Source of the DNA: Verrucomicrobiia bacterium
GTDB taxonomy: Bacteria > Verrucomicrobiota > Verrucomicrobiia > JABWAM01
Direction of reading: 5' to 3'
DNA length: 64,000 bases
Assembly (NCBI GenBank): GCA_028687435.1
Contig: JAQUAF010000013.1
Span: 35,000-98,999 of the forward strand
The notes under the pieces are model-generated. The model did not search any database, was not told the origin of the DNA, and saw nothing but the letters and a program-made list of their open reading frames with translations. Every line of letters begins with the position of its first letter. Position 1 is the first letter of the stretch. A program made the position numbers and the translations under genes. Shown one piece after another: positions 34,591-44,300 of the stretch.

Positions 34591-35901
34591 ATGCCATATT
34601 ACCTTTTTCCTCCTCCTGCAGGCGGCAAAATAACCATTGCCGGCGGAAAACTTTGCGTTCCCGACAAACCGGTGATTCCTTTTATTCGTGGCGATGGCAC
34701 GGGGCCGGATATCTGGAAGGCCAGCCAACGGGTTTTCGATGCCGCGGTGGAAAAGGCTTATGCCGGCAAACGCCGGATTGAATGGTGGGAGGTGTTTGCG
34801 GGCGAAACCGCCAAAAAACGGTTTGACACATGGCTGCCCGATGAAACCGTGCAGGCTTTTCGGGAATATCTGGTGGGCATCAAGGGGCCGCTGACCACGC
34901 CGGTGGGCGGTGGAATCCGGTCCTTGAATGTGGCTTTGCGGCAAATGCTGGATTTGTATGTCTGCCTTCGTCCGGTGCGGCATTTTGCGGGGGTTCCCAG
35001 CCCGGTCAAACATCCGGAACAGGTGGACATGGTGATTTTCCGGGAGAACACCGAGGATATCTACACGGGCATTGAATATCCGGCGGGCAGTCCCGAGGCT
35101 GCGAAAGTGCTGGCGTTTTTCGAGAAGGAATTTCCAAAGGATTTTCAAAAGATCCGGTTTGGAAAGGATGAGAATTTGCGGGTGGGGGTGGGTTTGAAAC
35201 CCGTCAGCCAGCCCGGTTCCGAACGGTTGATCCGGGCGGCCATTGAGTATGCGATCCGCAACAAGAGAAAATCGGTGACCCTGGTTCACAAGGGAAACAT
35301 CATGAAATTTACCGAGGGCGCTTTTCGCGACTGGGGATATGCGCTGGCGGAGAGGGAATTTGGACGGGAAACCTACACATGGTCGCAGTGGGGGCGGACG
35401 AAAAAAGAAAAAGGCGAAGAGGCGGCCGAAAAGGAAATGAAAGCCGCCCAGGCCGCGGGCAGGATCATCATCAAGGATGCCATTGCCGACATCGCCCTCC
35501 AGCAGGTTTTGTTGCGGCCCCGGGATTTTGATGTGATCGCCACGCTCAACCTGAACGGGGATTATCTCAGCGACGCATTGGCGGCCGAGGTGGGGGGCAT
35601 TGGCATTGCGCCGGGCGGAAACATCAATTACCTGAGCGGACACGCGATTTTCGAGGCCACGCATGGAACCGCGCCGAAATACGCCGGGCTGGACAAGGTG
35701 AATCCGGGGTCCGTGGTGTTGTCCGGAGAGATGATGCTGCGCTATATGGGATGGACCGAAGCCGCGGATCTGATCGTCAAGGGCCTGGACGGCGCGCTTG
35801 ACGCAAAAAGAGTGACCTATGATTTTGCCCGCCTGATGGATGGCGCCACGGAGATTCGCTGCTCCGAGTTTGGCGACAGCATCATCAGGTTTTTAGACTG
35901 A
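34591..35901 (+). CDS. icd: NADP-dependent isocitrate dehydrogenase
   Basis: The 436-residue protein contains the substrate motif '[16 protein letters not shown]', '[20 protein letters not shown]', and the NADP site '[18 protein letters not shown]' together with '[11 protein letters not shown]'. These match E. coli Icd residue for residue in the cofactor pocket, so NADP use is likely. It oxidatively decarboxylates isocitrate to 2-oxoglutarate in the TCA cycle. The frame is open to 34498, but the ATG at 34591 gives the usual N terminus (family starts near '[19 protein letters not shown]'). '[16 protein letters not shown]' is also conserved. A membrane protein gene follows at 68 bp. Confidence 0.95.
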   Translation: MPYYLFPPPAGGKITIAGGKLCVPDKPVIPFIRGDGTGPDIWKASQRVFDAAVEKAYAGKRRIEWWEVFAGETAKKRFDTWLPDETVQAFREYLVGIKGPLTTPVGGGIRSLNVALRQMLDLYVCLRPVRHFAGVPSPVKHPEQVDMVIFRENTEDIYTGIEYPAGSPEAAKVLAFFEKEFPKDFQKIRFGKDENLRVGVGLKPVSQPGSERLIRAAIEYAIRNKRKSVTLVHKGNIMKFTEGAFRDWGYALAEREFGRETYTWSQWGRTKKEKGEEAAEKEMKAAQAAGRIIIKDAIADIALQQVLLRPRDFDVIATLNLNGDYLSDALAAEVGGIGIAPGGNINYLSGHAIFEATHGTAPKYAGLDKVNPGSVVLSGEMMLRYMGWTEAADLIVKGLDGALDAKRVTYDFARLMDGATEIRCSEFGDSIIRFLD

Positions 35902-35968
35902 AGAAAACAAATGCAATGGGGCGCTGAGGGGGATGAATTTCCCCGATGTTTTGAAAAGGCGGTGAAAA

Positions 35969-36688
35969 ATGAATCAGAACAACATGATTGACCTATTGGG
36001 GACAGGGCTTTGCCCGGATCGGCGCAGGATCTGGTCCCAATTGGGTTGGGTGTTTGTGTTTGCCGTGGCCATGGGGCTGTTGGAGGGGATTTGCGTGATC
36101 TATCTCCGGCGGTTGCTGATTCCGGTGGGGGCGACCGTGGAGCAGTTGGGGCCGCCCATATCGCGGTGGCCGGTGGAAGTCGTCCGGGAATTCTGCACGA
36201 TTGTCATGCTGCTGGCTGTGGCATGGGTGGCCGGTTTCAACTGGCGATCCCGCCTCGCGCATTTCTTCTTCATGTTCGGTGTCTGGGATATTCTGTATTA
36301 TGTGGCTTTGTGGTGGTTTGGGGGATGGCCTTCGTCGATTATGGAGTGGGATTGCCTGTTCCTGATTCCCAAGCCGTGGTATGGCCCCGTGCTGGCGCCG
36401 GTGTTGATCAGCCTCTATTTCATGGTGGGGTGTTGCGTGGCGTTGGCTCATGAGAAATGGGGGTGTTCCTTGCGCGTGACCCTGCCGGCATTTGGCTTGC
36501 AGATCCTGGCCATGTTCATCTGGTATTGGTCGTTTGTGAAGGATTCCGATGCGATCAAGGCCTATGGCTATGAAGGAGTGCATTACTCGTGGTGGCTGTT
36601 CGCCGCAGGATTGGTTTGCGGATTGGCCAGCCTCTGGCTGGCGGGACGCGGGGGGGATGAATGCGCCGGGACGCTGGAGGGAAATTGA
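35969..36688 (+). CDS. Hypothetical membrane protein (about six helices)
   Basis: This 239-residue protein has hydrophobic segments at about residues 25-45, 75-92, 98-120, 140-162, 170-192 and 205-225, with tryptophan-rich helix ends. 'FFFMFGVWDILYYVALWWFG' is the most distinctive stretch. No transporter or enzyme motif is seen. It lies between isocitrate dehydrogenase and an SGNH hydrolase gene; whether they share a transcript is unclear. Function unknown. Confidence 0.65.
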   Translation: MNQNNMIDLLGTGLCPDRRRIWSQLGWVFVFAVAMGLLEGICVIYLRRLLIPVGATVEQLGPPISRWPVEVVREFCTIVMLLAVAWVAGFNWRSRLAHFFFMFGVWDILYYVALWWFGGWPSSIMEWDCLFLIPKPWYGPVLAPVLISLYFMVGCCVALAHEKWGCSLRVTLPAFGLQILAMFIWYWSFVKDSDAIKAYGYEGVHYSWWLFAAGLVCGLASLWLAGRGGDECAGTLEGN

Positions 36689-36803
36689 TAAGAAGTTTCA
36701 GGAGTGCGGAGAAATGGGGAAAATGAATGTTGGCCGCAAAAAGGCGAAAGAGTCACAAAATGGATGGAAAACAGGTTGTTTCTTGTGATTTTTATGCCCC
36801 TTT

Positions 36804-37571
36804 GTGGCTGAAAATTTGCCACCTAATTTGAGGGAATTGGAGGAAAATCCGGATTTATTTGAAATGAAAACTCGGTTTCATCAACGCATTGAGGAAAAAA
36901 CGGCTTCGGCCAAAGTCCCGCCCGTGCTGGTTGTTGCGCTGGGCGACAGTGTCACCCAGGGATGCATGGAAATCGATGTGATCGATCCGGTGAACGTTTA
37001 TCACAATGTCCTGAAACAGATGCTGGAGCGCCGTCATCCGGGCGCCACCTTCAGCGTCTACAATGCCGGAGTTGGCGGCGACAATGCCGCCGGAGGACTC
37101 AAACGCTTGAAACGCGATGTGATCCGCCACGATCCCGATCTGGTGATTGTGGGGTTTTGTCTCAACGACGCCTGCGCCGGGCGCAAGGGCCTGGCGAAAT
37201 ACCGGAAAAACATGGAAGCCATCGTCAATAAAATCTGCGCCAAAACCCAAGCCGATGTGATCATCCTCACGCCGAATTTCATGGCCTCAAAAGAGACGCC
37301 AGGGATTGCGGAAGAACACCGTCATTTTGCAAAAACCATCCTGGGATGCCAGAACGAGGGGATTTTGAAGGCCTACGTGGATGAACTGCGGGATTTGGCC
37401 CGTTCCCTGAAGGTTCCGGTGGCGGACGTGCATACCGCCTGGGAAAAAATGGCCGCCGCCGGCGAGGATGTGAACGCCATGCTCTGCAATGGCCTGAATC
37501 ATCCCGATGTCCCGCGCCAGCGTCTCATCGCCGAAACCGCGATGGCGGTTTTGGAAAGCGGTTTGGTCTGA
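36804..37571 (+). CDS. SGNH/GDSL hydrolase
   Basis: The 255-residue protein shows all SGNH blocks: 'VVALGDSVTQG' (catalytic Ser), 'YNAGVGGDNA' (Gly), 'GFCLNDA' (Asn) and 'NGLNHPDVPRQR' (His). This family hydrolyses esters, often acetyl groups from polysaccharide. The start is GTG at 36804; an ATG at 36864 would also leave the catalytic domain intact. There is no signal peptide, so the substrate is probably cytoplasmic. It lies next to the AraC gene at 37643, which is on the opposite strand. Confidence 0.82.
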   Translation: MAENLPPNLRELEENPDLFEMKTRFHQRIEEKTASAKVPPVLVVALGDSVTQGCMEIDVIDPVNVYHNVLKQMLERRHPGATFSVYNAGVGGDNAAGGLKRLKRDVIRHDPDLVIVGFCLNDACAGRKGLAKYRKNMEAIVNKICAKTQADVIILTPNFMASKETPGIAEEHRHFAKTILGCQNEGILKAYVDELRDLARSLKVPVADVHTAWEKMAAAGEDVNAMLCNGLNHPDVPRQRLIAETAMAVLESGLV

Positions 37572-37642
37572 AGACGGAAGGCTGAAGGATGTCGGAAAAT
37601 AATTGAAAAACGCCGAAATCCGCGAAACTTGGGTTGTCGTTT

Positions 37643-38476
37643 TTACGTCAAACGTCGAGCTTCGTGCGTTGAGCGAAAGGCGCCGGGAGATGTTCCCGTT
37701 GATTTTCGGAAACGGGTCGAAAAATACCGTTCGTTTTTGAATCCGCAGAGGGAGGCAACCGATTTCAAAGGCAGTCCCGAGTGGGTGAGCAGTTCCTTGG
37801 CGCGTTCGATCCTGGTCCGGGTCAGCCAGTCAACCAGGCTGATGCCGTAAACGGATTTGAAGACATGGCGCAGATAGTGGTGGCTGATTCCCGCCTGCGC
37901 GGAGGCTTCCGCCAGGCTTTGAATTCGCCCGAAGTGGTTTTCGATGTGGTTGCGCGCCTTTTGCGCGGCGATTTCAGCGGCGGATCGGGCGGGGGCTTGC
38001 TGGTCCCCGCCGGCGGTTTGGAGAAACTGGATCATGACCGCGGTCAGGCGATAGTCCAGCGCCAGCCGCTCCGCGTCCGTCAGTCGCATCTTGACCTGAC
38101 TGAGCCGGAGAATTTCCTCCTTCAGCGCGGCGTCCTGAAGGGGCGGGATGTGCAACAGTTTTCTTAACGGCTGCGGAGCGGGAGCGGGGCACGAAAAAAT
38201 GACGCACGCGTCCTCGATCGGGGGATGCATGGTTTGATTGTGAACCATCCCGGGTGGATAGATGACGACACTGCCTTCCTTGTATTCCAGCGGCGCCGCA
38301 TGGCGGGTTGTTGTGGTGCCTCCTCCCCGGATGTGGCAGACCAGCTCGAATCCACCATGGGAGTGAAAGGCGCAATGGGTGATGTTCTGCTGGAGACGCA
38401 CCCCCATTTTGAAACGCAGCCGGTGCCGGGAGAAGAACCGGAAAAGGTCTTGTTCGATTTTTTTTGAAAAAGCCAT
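37643..38476 (-). CDS. AraC family transcriptional regulator
   Basis: The C-terminal 100 residues hold two AraC helix-turn-helix motifs: 'SLAEASAQAGISHHYLRHVF' followed by 'YGISLVDWLTRTRI' and 'LKSVASLCGFKNERYFSTRF' followed by 'TGTSPGAFRS'. The N-terminal cupin has 'HSHGGFELVCHIRGGG' and 'GSVVIYPPGMVHNQ'. The ATG at 38476 is chosen over longer frames (38539, GTG 38626) because family members start just before 'FSKKIEQ'-like text. It is divergent from the dehydrogenase gene at 38651 and probably controls the 38.6-46.3 kb locus. Confidence 0.88.
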   Translation of the reverse strand: MAFSKKIEQDLFRFFSRHRLRFKMGVRLQQNITHCAFHSHGGFELVCHIRGGGTTTTRHAAPLEYKEGSVVIYPPGMVHNQTMHPPIEDACVIFSCPAPAPQPLRKLLHIPPLQDAALKEEILRLSQVKMRLTDAERLALDYRLTAVMIQFLQTAGGDQQAPARSAAEIAAQKARNHIENHFGRIQSLAEASAQAGISHHYLRHVFKSVYGISLVDWLTRTRIERAKELLTHSGLPLKSVASLCGFKNERYFSTRFRKSTGTSPGAFRSTHEARRLT

Positions 38477-38535
38477 AAAGTGAATTAGAAATTTATTTTT
38501 GCCGGGTGACTCTCGTGGGAATGGTTGAATGTCGG

Positions 38536-38563
38536 TCATTCTAATAGCCAAAAAGTGGAATGA
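38536..38563. promoter_or_regulatory. Weak inverted repeat between the AraC gene and the dehydrogenase gene
   Basis: TCATTC (38536-38541) faces GAATGA (38558-38563) over 16 bases, and AGCCA is directly repeated around it (at 38546 and 38566). The position in the divergent promoter region suits an AraC-type operator, but the arms are short and chance is possible. Confidence 0.25.
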
Positions 38564-38650
38564 AAAGCCATTTTGTGAAATTGCCGGAGGAACATTTGAG
38601 GGATAGGTTGAGGCAGATCGAAACACCGGAGCTTTTAAAAGGAGTTATTT

Positions 38651-39637
38651 ATGCCGCATCGTTTGGTATTCACTGGAAAATCGCAGGCCGGGATGGAAAC
38701 TTTCGAACCGCCCGCCGTGGCTTCCGGACAGGCAAGGGTTCGCGCCCTTTGTTCCCTGATGAGCATTGGGACGGAAACCATCGTTTTCAACCGGCTTTTT
38801 GATCCTGGCACCCATTGGGACAGATGGGTGAAATATCCGTTTTATCCCGGATATTCGTTGATTGGGGAAGTCGAGGAGATAGGACCCCAAACCGAAGGAT
38901 TGAACAAAGGGGACCGGGTGGCGTTGCGTTGTTCGCACGCTTCGCACCATGTCGTGGCGGCGGATCAGTGCCTGCCGGTTCCGCGCGATTTGGACCCCAA
39001 ACAAGCCGCGTGGTTTGCGCTGGCAAAGATTGCCTCCATGGGAGTGCGCGCCTCCGAATGCCGGTTGGGATCGCGTGTCATGGTCATTGGCGCCGGACCG
39101 GTGGGGCAGATGGCCGTTCGATGGCTGAGGGCCGCCGGGGCGGAGGTTTTGCTGGCGGTGGATCCGGTTGCCAAACGGCTGGAGTGGGCGATGCGAGGCG
39201 GCGCCACTCACGGGATCGCCCAGCCGATTACGGAGGCGATGGACGAAATCAAAAAGGCGAATCACGGGGAATTGCCGGAAATTGTGATTGATTCCACCGG
39301 GAACGCTGCGGTGTTTGCCGCCGCGTTGAGGTTGGTCAAGAACCGGGGGAGGCTGGTGTTGCTGGGGGATACCGGCATGCCCTCCCATCAGTGCCTCACG
39401 TCCGACGTGATTTCCCGTGGTTTGTCCATTGTTGGCGCGCACGATTGCCATGAGACCGCCGAATGGAATGCCGCCCGGATACAGCGCCTTTTCATGGCAT
39501 TGGTCCAGACGGGGCGTTTTTCCCTGGAAGGTCTCAACACCCACGAGTTTCATCCGCGCGATTGCGTCAAGGCTTATGCCGAAGCCTCCGACCGCCGCGG
39601 GGGAATCATGGGATTGCTTTTCGATTGGACGAAATGA
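38651..39637 (+). CDS. Medium-chain dehydrogenase/reductase (sorbitol-dehydrogenase-like fold, no catalytic zinc motif)
   Basis: The 328-residue protein has the MDR NAD(P) domain with 'VMVIGAGPVGQMAVRWLRAA' and an N-terminal GroES-like domain with 'GYSLIGEVEEIG' and 'GDRVALRC'. The GHE motif that carries a zinc ligand in true alcohol dehydrogenases is replaced by 'GYSLIGE', so the catalytic zinc is probably absent, as in quinone oxidoreductase or BchC-like members. AAAAGGAG precedes the ATG by six bases. It is the first gene of the plus-strand sugar locus and likely oxidises or reduces a sugar or polyol there. Confidence 0.8.
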   Translation: MPHRLVFTGKSQAGMETFEPPAVASGQARVRALCSLMSIGTETIVFNRLFDPGTHWDRWVKYPFYPGYSLIGEVEEIGPQTEGLNKGDRVALRCSHASHHVVAADQCLPVPRDLDPKQAAWFALAKIASMGVRASECRLGSRVMVIGAGPVGQMAVRWLRAAGAEVLLAVDPVAKRLEWAMRGGATHGIAQPITEAMDEIKKANHGELPEIVIDSTGNAAVFAAALRLVKNRGRLVLLGDTGMPSHQCLTSDVISRGLSIVGAHDCHETAEWNAARIQRLFMALVQTGRFSLEGLNTHEFHPRDCVKAYAEASDRRGGIMGLLFDWTK

Positions 39638-39779
39638 GATTGATTGAAATTATGGGAAGGTTTTCAGCTGTTTGGGTTGATAAGCCGCATAGTTCCGAGG
39701 CCTGCGCTGTGTCGAAGGCCCGATTTTCTAACAGTCTTCAGCCTTCAGTCTAAACAACCTGATAGTTAAGAAAGGATAT

Positions 39780-40538
39780 ATGAAAATCAGCGCGCCTGAC
39801 TGGTGTTTTTTTAAAAAGGGTTGTGACCCGATTGACTATTACCGTCGGTTAAGGGATTCGGGCATTGCCGGCGTGGAAATGGTTCCGGAGGAACGATGGG
39901 ATGCCGCCAGATCGGCGGGGTTGGAAATTGTGAACATTCCCGCGCCGGGAATGCAAAAGGGGCTGAACTCCACAGTGAATCACGTGGAGATTCTCCCCCA
40001 AATTCGCAAAACGATCCAACAGGCCGCGAAGGCGGGTATTCCACAGGTCATTGTGTTTAGCGGCAATCGAAATGGGGAGCCGGAAGACGCTGGATTCAAA
40101 AATTGCCTGGAGGGTCTGAAGACGCTTCTTCCTTTGGCCGAATCTTTGGCTGTGACCCTGATCTTTGAAATGCTAAACAGCCATGATCATGCGGGCTATG
40201 AGGGATGTGACAGCCACTACGGATTTGAACTGGTGCGCCAACTGAACTCTCCGAACATGAAGGTTTTATATGATATTTATCATCTGGCGCGAATGGGAGA
40301 GAAAATCTTTCCGGCGTTGACTGATAATCTTTCCAGTGTGGCCCATATTCATGTGGCGGAGATTCCCCGCCGCACCAAACCCCTGGCGGACGGAAACCCC
40401 GGCTATCGCGAGATGGTGAAAAAAATTCAACACGCCGGTTATCAGGGGTTTTTGGGATTGGAGTTTTTGCCGCAAACCGATCCCTTTGATGAACTGAAGG
40501 AAGTTTGCCGATGTTTTCAATCATTGGCTGCCGGTTGA
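39780..40538 (+). CDS. Sugar phosphate isomerase/epimerase (hydroxypyruvate isomerase-like)
   Basis: The 252-residue protein is a TIM barrel of the AP endonuclease 2 / xylose isomerase-like family. Conserved metal ligands can be placed at E in 'VTLIFEMLNS', D in 'KVLYDIYHLARM', H in 'AHIHVAEIPRRT' and E in 'FLGLEFLPQ'. The arrangement is like hydroxypyruvate isomerase Hyi and related ketose epimerases. AAAGGA precedes the ATG at 39780. It lies 140 bp after the dehydrogenase gene, and the two may act in one oxidative sugar pathway. Substrate unknown. Confidence 0.82.
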   Translation: MKISAPDWCFFKKGCDPIDYYRRLRDSGIAGVEMVPEERWDAARSAGLEIVNIPAPGMQKGLNSTVNHVEILPQIRKTIQQAAKAGIPQVIVFSGNRNGEPEDAGFKNCLEGLKTLLPLAESLAVTLIFEMLNSHDHAGYEGCDSHYGFELVRQLNSPNMKVLYDIYHLARMGEKIFPALTDNLSSVAHIHVAEIPRRTKPLADGNPGYREMVKKIQHAGYQGFLGLEFLPQTDPFDELKEVCRCFQSLAAG

Positions 40539-40638
40539 TTTTGCGGCAGGGCGGCGGCGCGAGCGGGGGGTGGGGGGATTGCTGGGTAAAAACTTGACTG
40601 TGTGTCCTTTAACCGGAATGTTTCCGGGGGCGCCGCTT

Positions 40639-41331
40639 ATGAAAAATAAAAAGAATGACCATTTTTTTGGTTTTACTTTAATAGAACTTTTGACCTGCTT
40701 GACAGTGGTTTCGGTTCTGGCGGCTTTGCTGGGGGGCTCCTTGAAAAAGGTCATGGAAAAAGGAAAATCGGTGAAATGCATGAACAACCTGAGACAGCTT
40801 GGTTTGGCGATGGCCCAATACGCGCAGGATAATGATGATGTTTTTCCGCCCGCATTGAGCGATACGGGAACCCGAAAATGAGCCCAGGTTGTGCGTTCCT
40901 ACACTCAAAATACTGACACGCAAATGAAGGATGGAAACACGGTTTATCGGTGTCCGGCTGATATGAAATATTATGCCGATTCCCAGGATTACCGGGAGAT
41001 ATCCTACGGAATAAACGCGTTCGACAACGGCGGGATCGGCGCCATTTACCCTTGGGGAGGGGCGTGGAGTTTTTTGACAAGAATCAGCGGTGTGGCCAAT
41101 TCCGCGCAAACGATCCTTCTGGCCGATTCGGGGCACATGAGCGAGGATGGCGGCGCCGCCTATATCATCCTGCCCGCTACCAGCGCTTCCGGCACCAAGG
41201 CGAATTATTATATCTATCCCCGCCACAGCCAGGGGGCCAATGTCCTTTACGTGGATGGGCATACGGAATATGCCGATGCCGCGCGGTTGAATGAAATTAA
41301 AAATGATTCCAAGTATTGGAAGGCCAATTGA
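40639..41331 (+). pseudogene. H-X9-DG pseudopilin interrupted by an in-frame TGA
   Basis: The start at 40639 gives a normal leader and prepilin motif ('FFGFTLIELLTCLTVVSVLA'), and 'CMNNLRQLGLAMAQYAQ' follows. At codon 81 (40879-40881) the frame reads TGA directly before 'AQVVRSYTQN'; relatives of this family have a tryptophan (TGG) there (compare 'WAQVL' in the family). The same frame then runs to 41331 and ends with the intact motif 'HSQGANVLYVDGH' (H-X9-DG) and 'CPADMKYYADS'. Apart from the stop codon the gene looks healthy. Either a recent nonsense mutation, a sequencing error, or a recoded codon. TGA is used as a normal stop elsewhere in the window. The next gene starts two bases after its stop. 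Confidence 0.8.
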
Positions 41332-41333
41332 AG

Positions 41334-44300
41334 ATGGCTGGTGAACGAGGCATGACTTTTATGTCCGGTGCGCGTCTTTTTTTGTTTGTTGCATCCGCGG
41401 TTTTTCTGGCGTCCGCCAAGCCTGCTGCCGGGGAAGTTCCGCCACCGAATGCCATAACGGTGAAAATTGCGACAAGCGGCGCGTTTGGAGTGTTTTATCA
41501 TGATGCGTCGTTGATTTCCGAAGTGGCGTTGATTGCGCCGGTCAAGGATTGGAAAGGCTGGCATTTTGATCAAAGAAACCTGGCGGATACAACCGCCGCA
41601 TTGATCGAACGTTCGGCTGAACGGGTCGAATTGCAGGGATTTTTTGGCGGCGCCGGGGTGGCTTTCAGGCAGAACTTGCGCGCGGACAGCGACGGATTGC
41701 ATGTGGAGTATGCGTTGATTGCGGAAAAAACGATCGCTCCACAGAAGGTGGCGGTGTTGGGAGTCATTGACGAAAAGATTCTCACCGGTGGTTCCTGCAG
41801 ACTGGACGGACGCGAAAGAATTTTTCCCGGACAGCCCCGGCAACAGCTCATTTTTAACGGCGATTGCGCGCAGGCGGATTTTTTGATGGGTGACTTTCAG
41901 TGCCGGATTGACAACAATGCGGGTGGTTTTTCGCTGGATGATGGACGGGCGGGGTTGAAGAAGAATGGTTTCCGTTTCTGGCTTTTCAACAAAGGGTTGG
42001 AAAAGTTGGTTTCCCTGCAGGAGTCCGTTTTGTCTTTCACCCTTAAAATCACCCATTCCAAGGGTGAATGCCCGGTGGTATTCGTTTTGGATTCAGACCG
42101 GAAAGTATGCCTGGATCTGGATGTTGACCAAGAGGGGCGCTGGGGGATCCGGGCGGACGGACGCCAAGTTGTCACGGACATGGTTTGGTCGCTGGTGGAC
42201 CGGTTTTCCAAAAAACCGGGCAATTATTTGGAGCAGCAAAAAAAGGATCTGACGGTGAAACGGGGCGGTGGGGAAAAATTCGAAAATGGGGGGGCGGACG
42301 AGCAAACAATCAAAAATAATGTTCTTGGTCAGGAAATTCGCGTCAAGCGAAATTGGCGGAAAATTTCCGGGAGGCTTTCCCTTGAATTTGACATTGCGCC
42401 GTTGATGCCGGTGGATCCGGGAAGTCTGGCTTTGGCTTGTTACCTTCCCGCCGCCAAAGATGGGAATATTGTTTATTTTCGAACAAGCAAAGCCGGTGTG
42501 TATAATAGAGGAGTATTCAGGAAAATAGCGCGGTCATCCTATTTGCTCTGCGACCTGGCCCAGAATGTTGACAAATTTTGCTGGTTGTATGGCGGCGACC
42601 GGGGAATTGCCGTGGAAATAGAGTCGGACGCGGACAATGCGGCGTTTCATGAGGGATATTTTGGTTCTGATCTTTATGGGGTTTATTTTTTCCCCAGGCT
42701 GGGCCGGGATGGGGCCGGGCAACGGGTGAAAATGAATGTTTATCCCATCAATCAATGGTGGTTGTCGCAACAGCGGCAGCGGTTAAACAGCATCCGGCTC
42801 GAACGGAGAAAGCTATTGGAGCCGGTTGTTTCACCCGGGCTCCGGCCTGCCATAGTGGAGGTCAGGGCGGCAAAGAACAGGATGGAAAAATTTGATAAAT
42901 TCGAAGTCGATGTCCGGCTGGAGGCTGTTTTTAAAAACCCCTATGATCCCAGGGAGATCGAACTGACGGGGGAATTTCATTCGCCGGATGGAAAGATCAT
43001 TTTAATCCCCGGCTTTTTTTACCAGGGATATGAGAAAAAAGGGACCGGGTTGCTGAAGGCCGGCAATCCGGTTTGGAAAATCCGTTTTACGCCCCAGATG
43101 GCGGGAAGATGGAAATACCTGGTGAAATTGAGAAATGCGGGGGAAACCATTTTTTCTCCAGAGGGCTTTTTTCAAGTGGAGGGCGGAGCGAGGAAGGGGT
43201 TCGTAAAAATCAACAAAAAGAATCCGCTGTATTTTCAGTTTTCTGATGGGAGCGATTTTTTCCCGGTTGGCGTCAATCTTGCATATCCAGAGGAGGGTTT
43301 TTTTGGGGATTATGAAAGGTGGCTTTCCAAGCTGGCGAAAAACGGGGGGAACGCAACCCGGCTCTTTTTGCATCCGTTTTCCTGTGGCGTTGAATGGTCG
43401 GATTCATCGGCGGCCGGTTCCTGTTTAAGATCCAATGAAGGGCTGTTTTATGGAGTCGGCAAATATTCGCAGGACAACAGCTGGCGGTTGGATTGGTTGC
43501 TGGAGGAGATGGCGCGGAAGGGTGTTTATACGGTGGTGTGTCTGACTCATGCCATGCAGCTTGCCGGCTGGTGGGACATGAACCCCTACAACGCGCAGCA
43601 GGGCGGGCCCTGCAAAAAAAAGGATGATTTTTGGACGAATGCGGAAGCCAAAAGATTATACAAGCAATATCTGCGCTACTTTTTAAGCCGGTTTGGACAT
43701 TGTCAGCAGATTTATATTTATAATCCGCTGGCAGAAATCAACGCGCCCCTGGATTGGATTTCCGAAATGCATCAGTACATAAGGGAAAATGATGTTTACG
43801 GGCATTTGTTAACGCATAATTTCGGATCGGCGGAAGTATGGAGCCAGCCTTGTGTTGATGTCATCGATGTCCATCATTATGGCGAGAAGGATGGCAACTG
43901 GCCGGATTGCGTGGAACTGTTGAACGCCCAGGGCGCGGCCCTGACCAAAAAATTTGGCAAACCCTATTTGATCGGTGAAATGGGGCTTGATTGGACCAAG
44001 CCGGATAGTTATTTCGACCGGAGCGGGGTCTGCTTCCATAACGCGCTTTGGAGTTCGTTGTTTTCGCGGCATTGCGGAACCGCGTTATATTGGTACTGGG
44101 ATAAGTATATCGATTATTTGAATTTGTGGAACCACCTGCTGGCGATAAGAAAGTATTCTTCGGATATTCGTTTCGACCATGAGTTTGAGCCATTTCGGAT
44201 CCCCGGCCGGGATGTGCAAATTCCCGGCGCCAGGGAAGCTTATGAGGATTTGATCATGACACCGACGGCGGGGGCGATCCGGAATGATATTGGCGGCTTT

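Noticed and set aside
40879..40881. TGA as a genome-wide tryptophan codon
   Set aside because: Several other genes in the window (icd, dsbD, the clostripain gene and others) end in TGA at the expected place, so TGA is a normal stop here.
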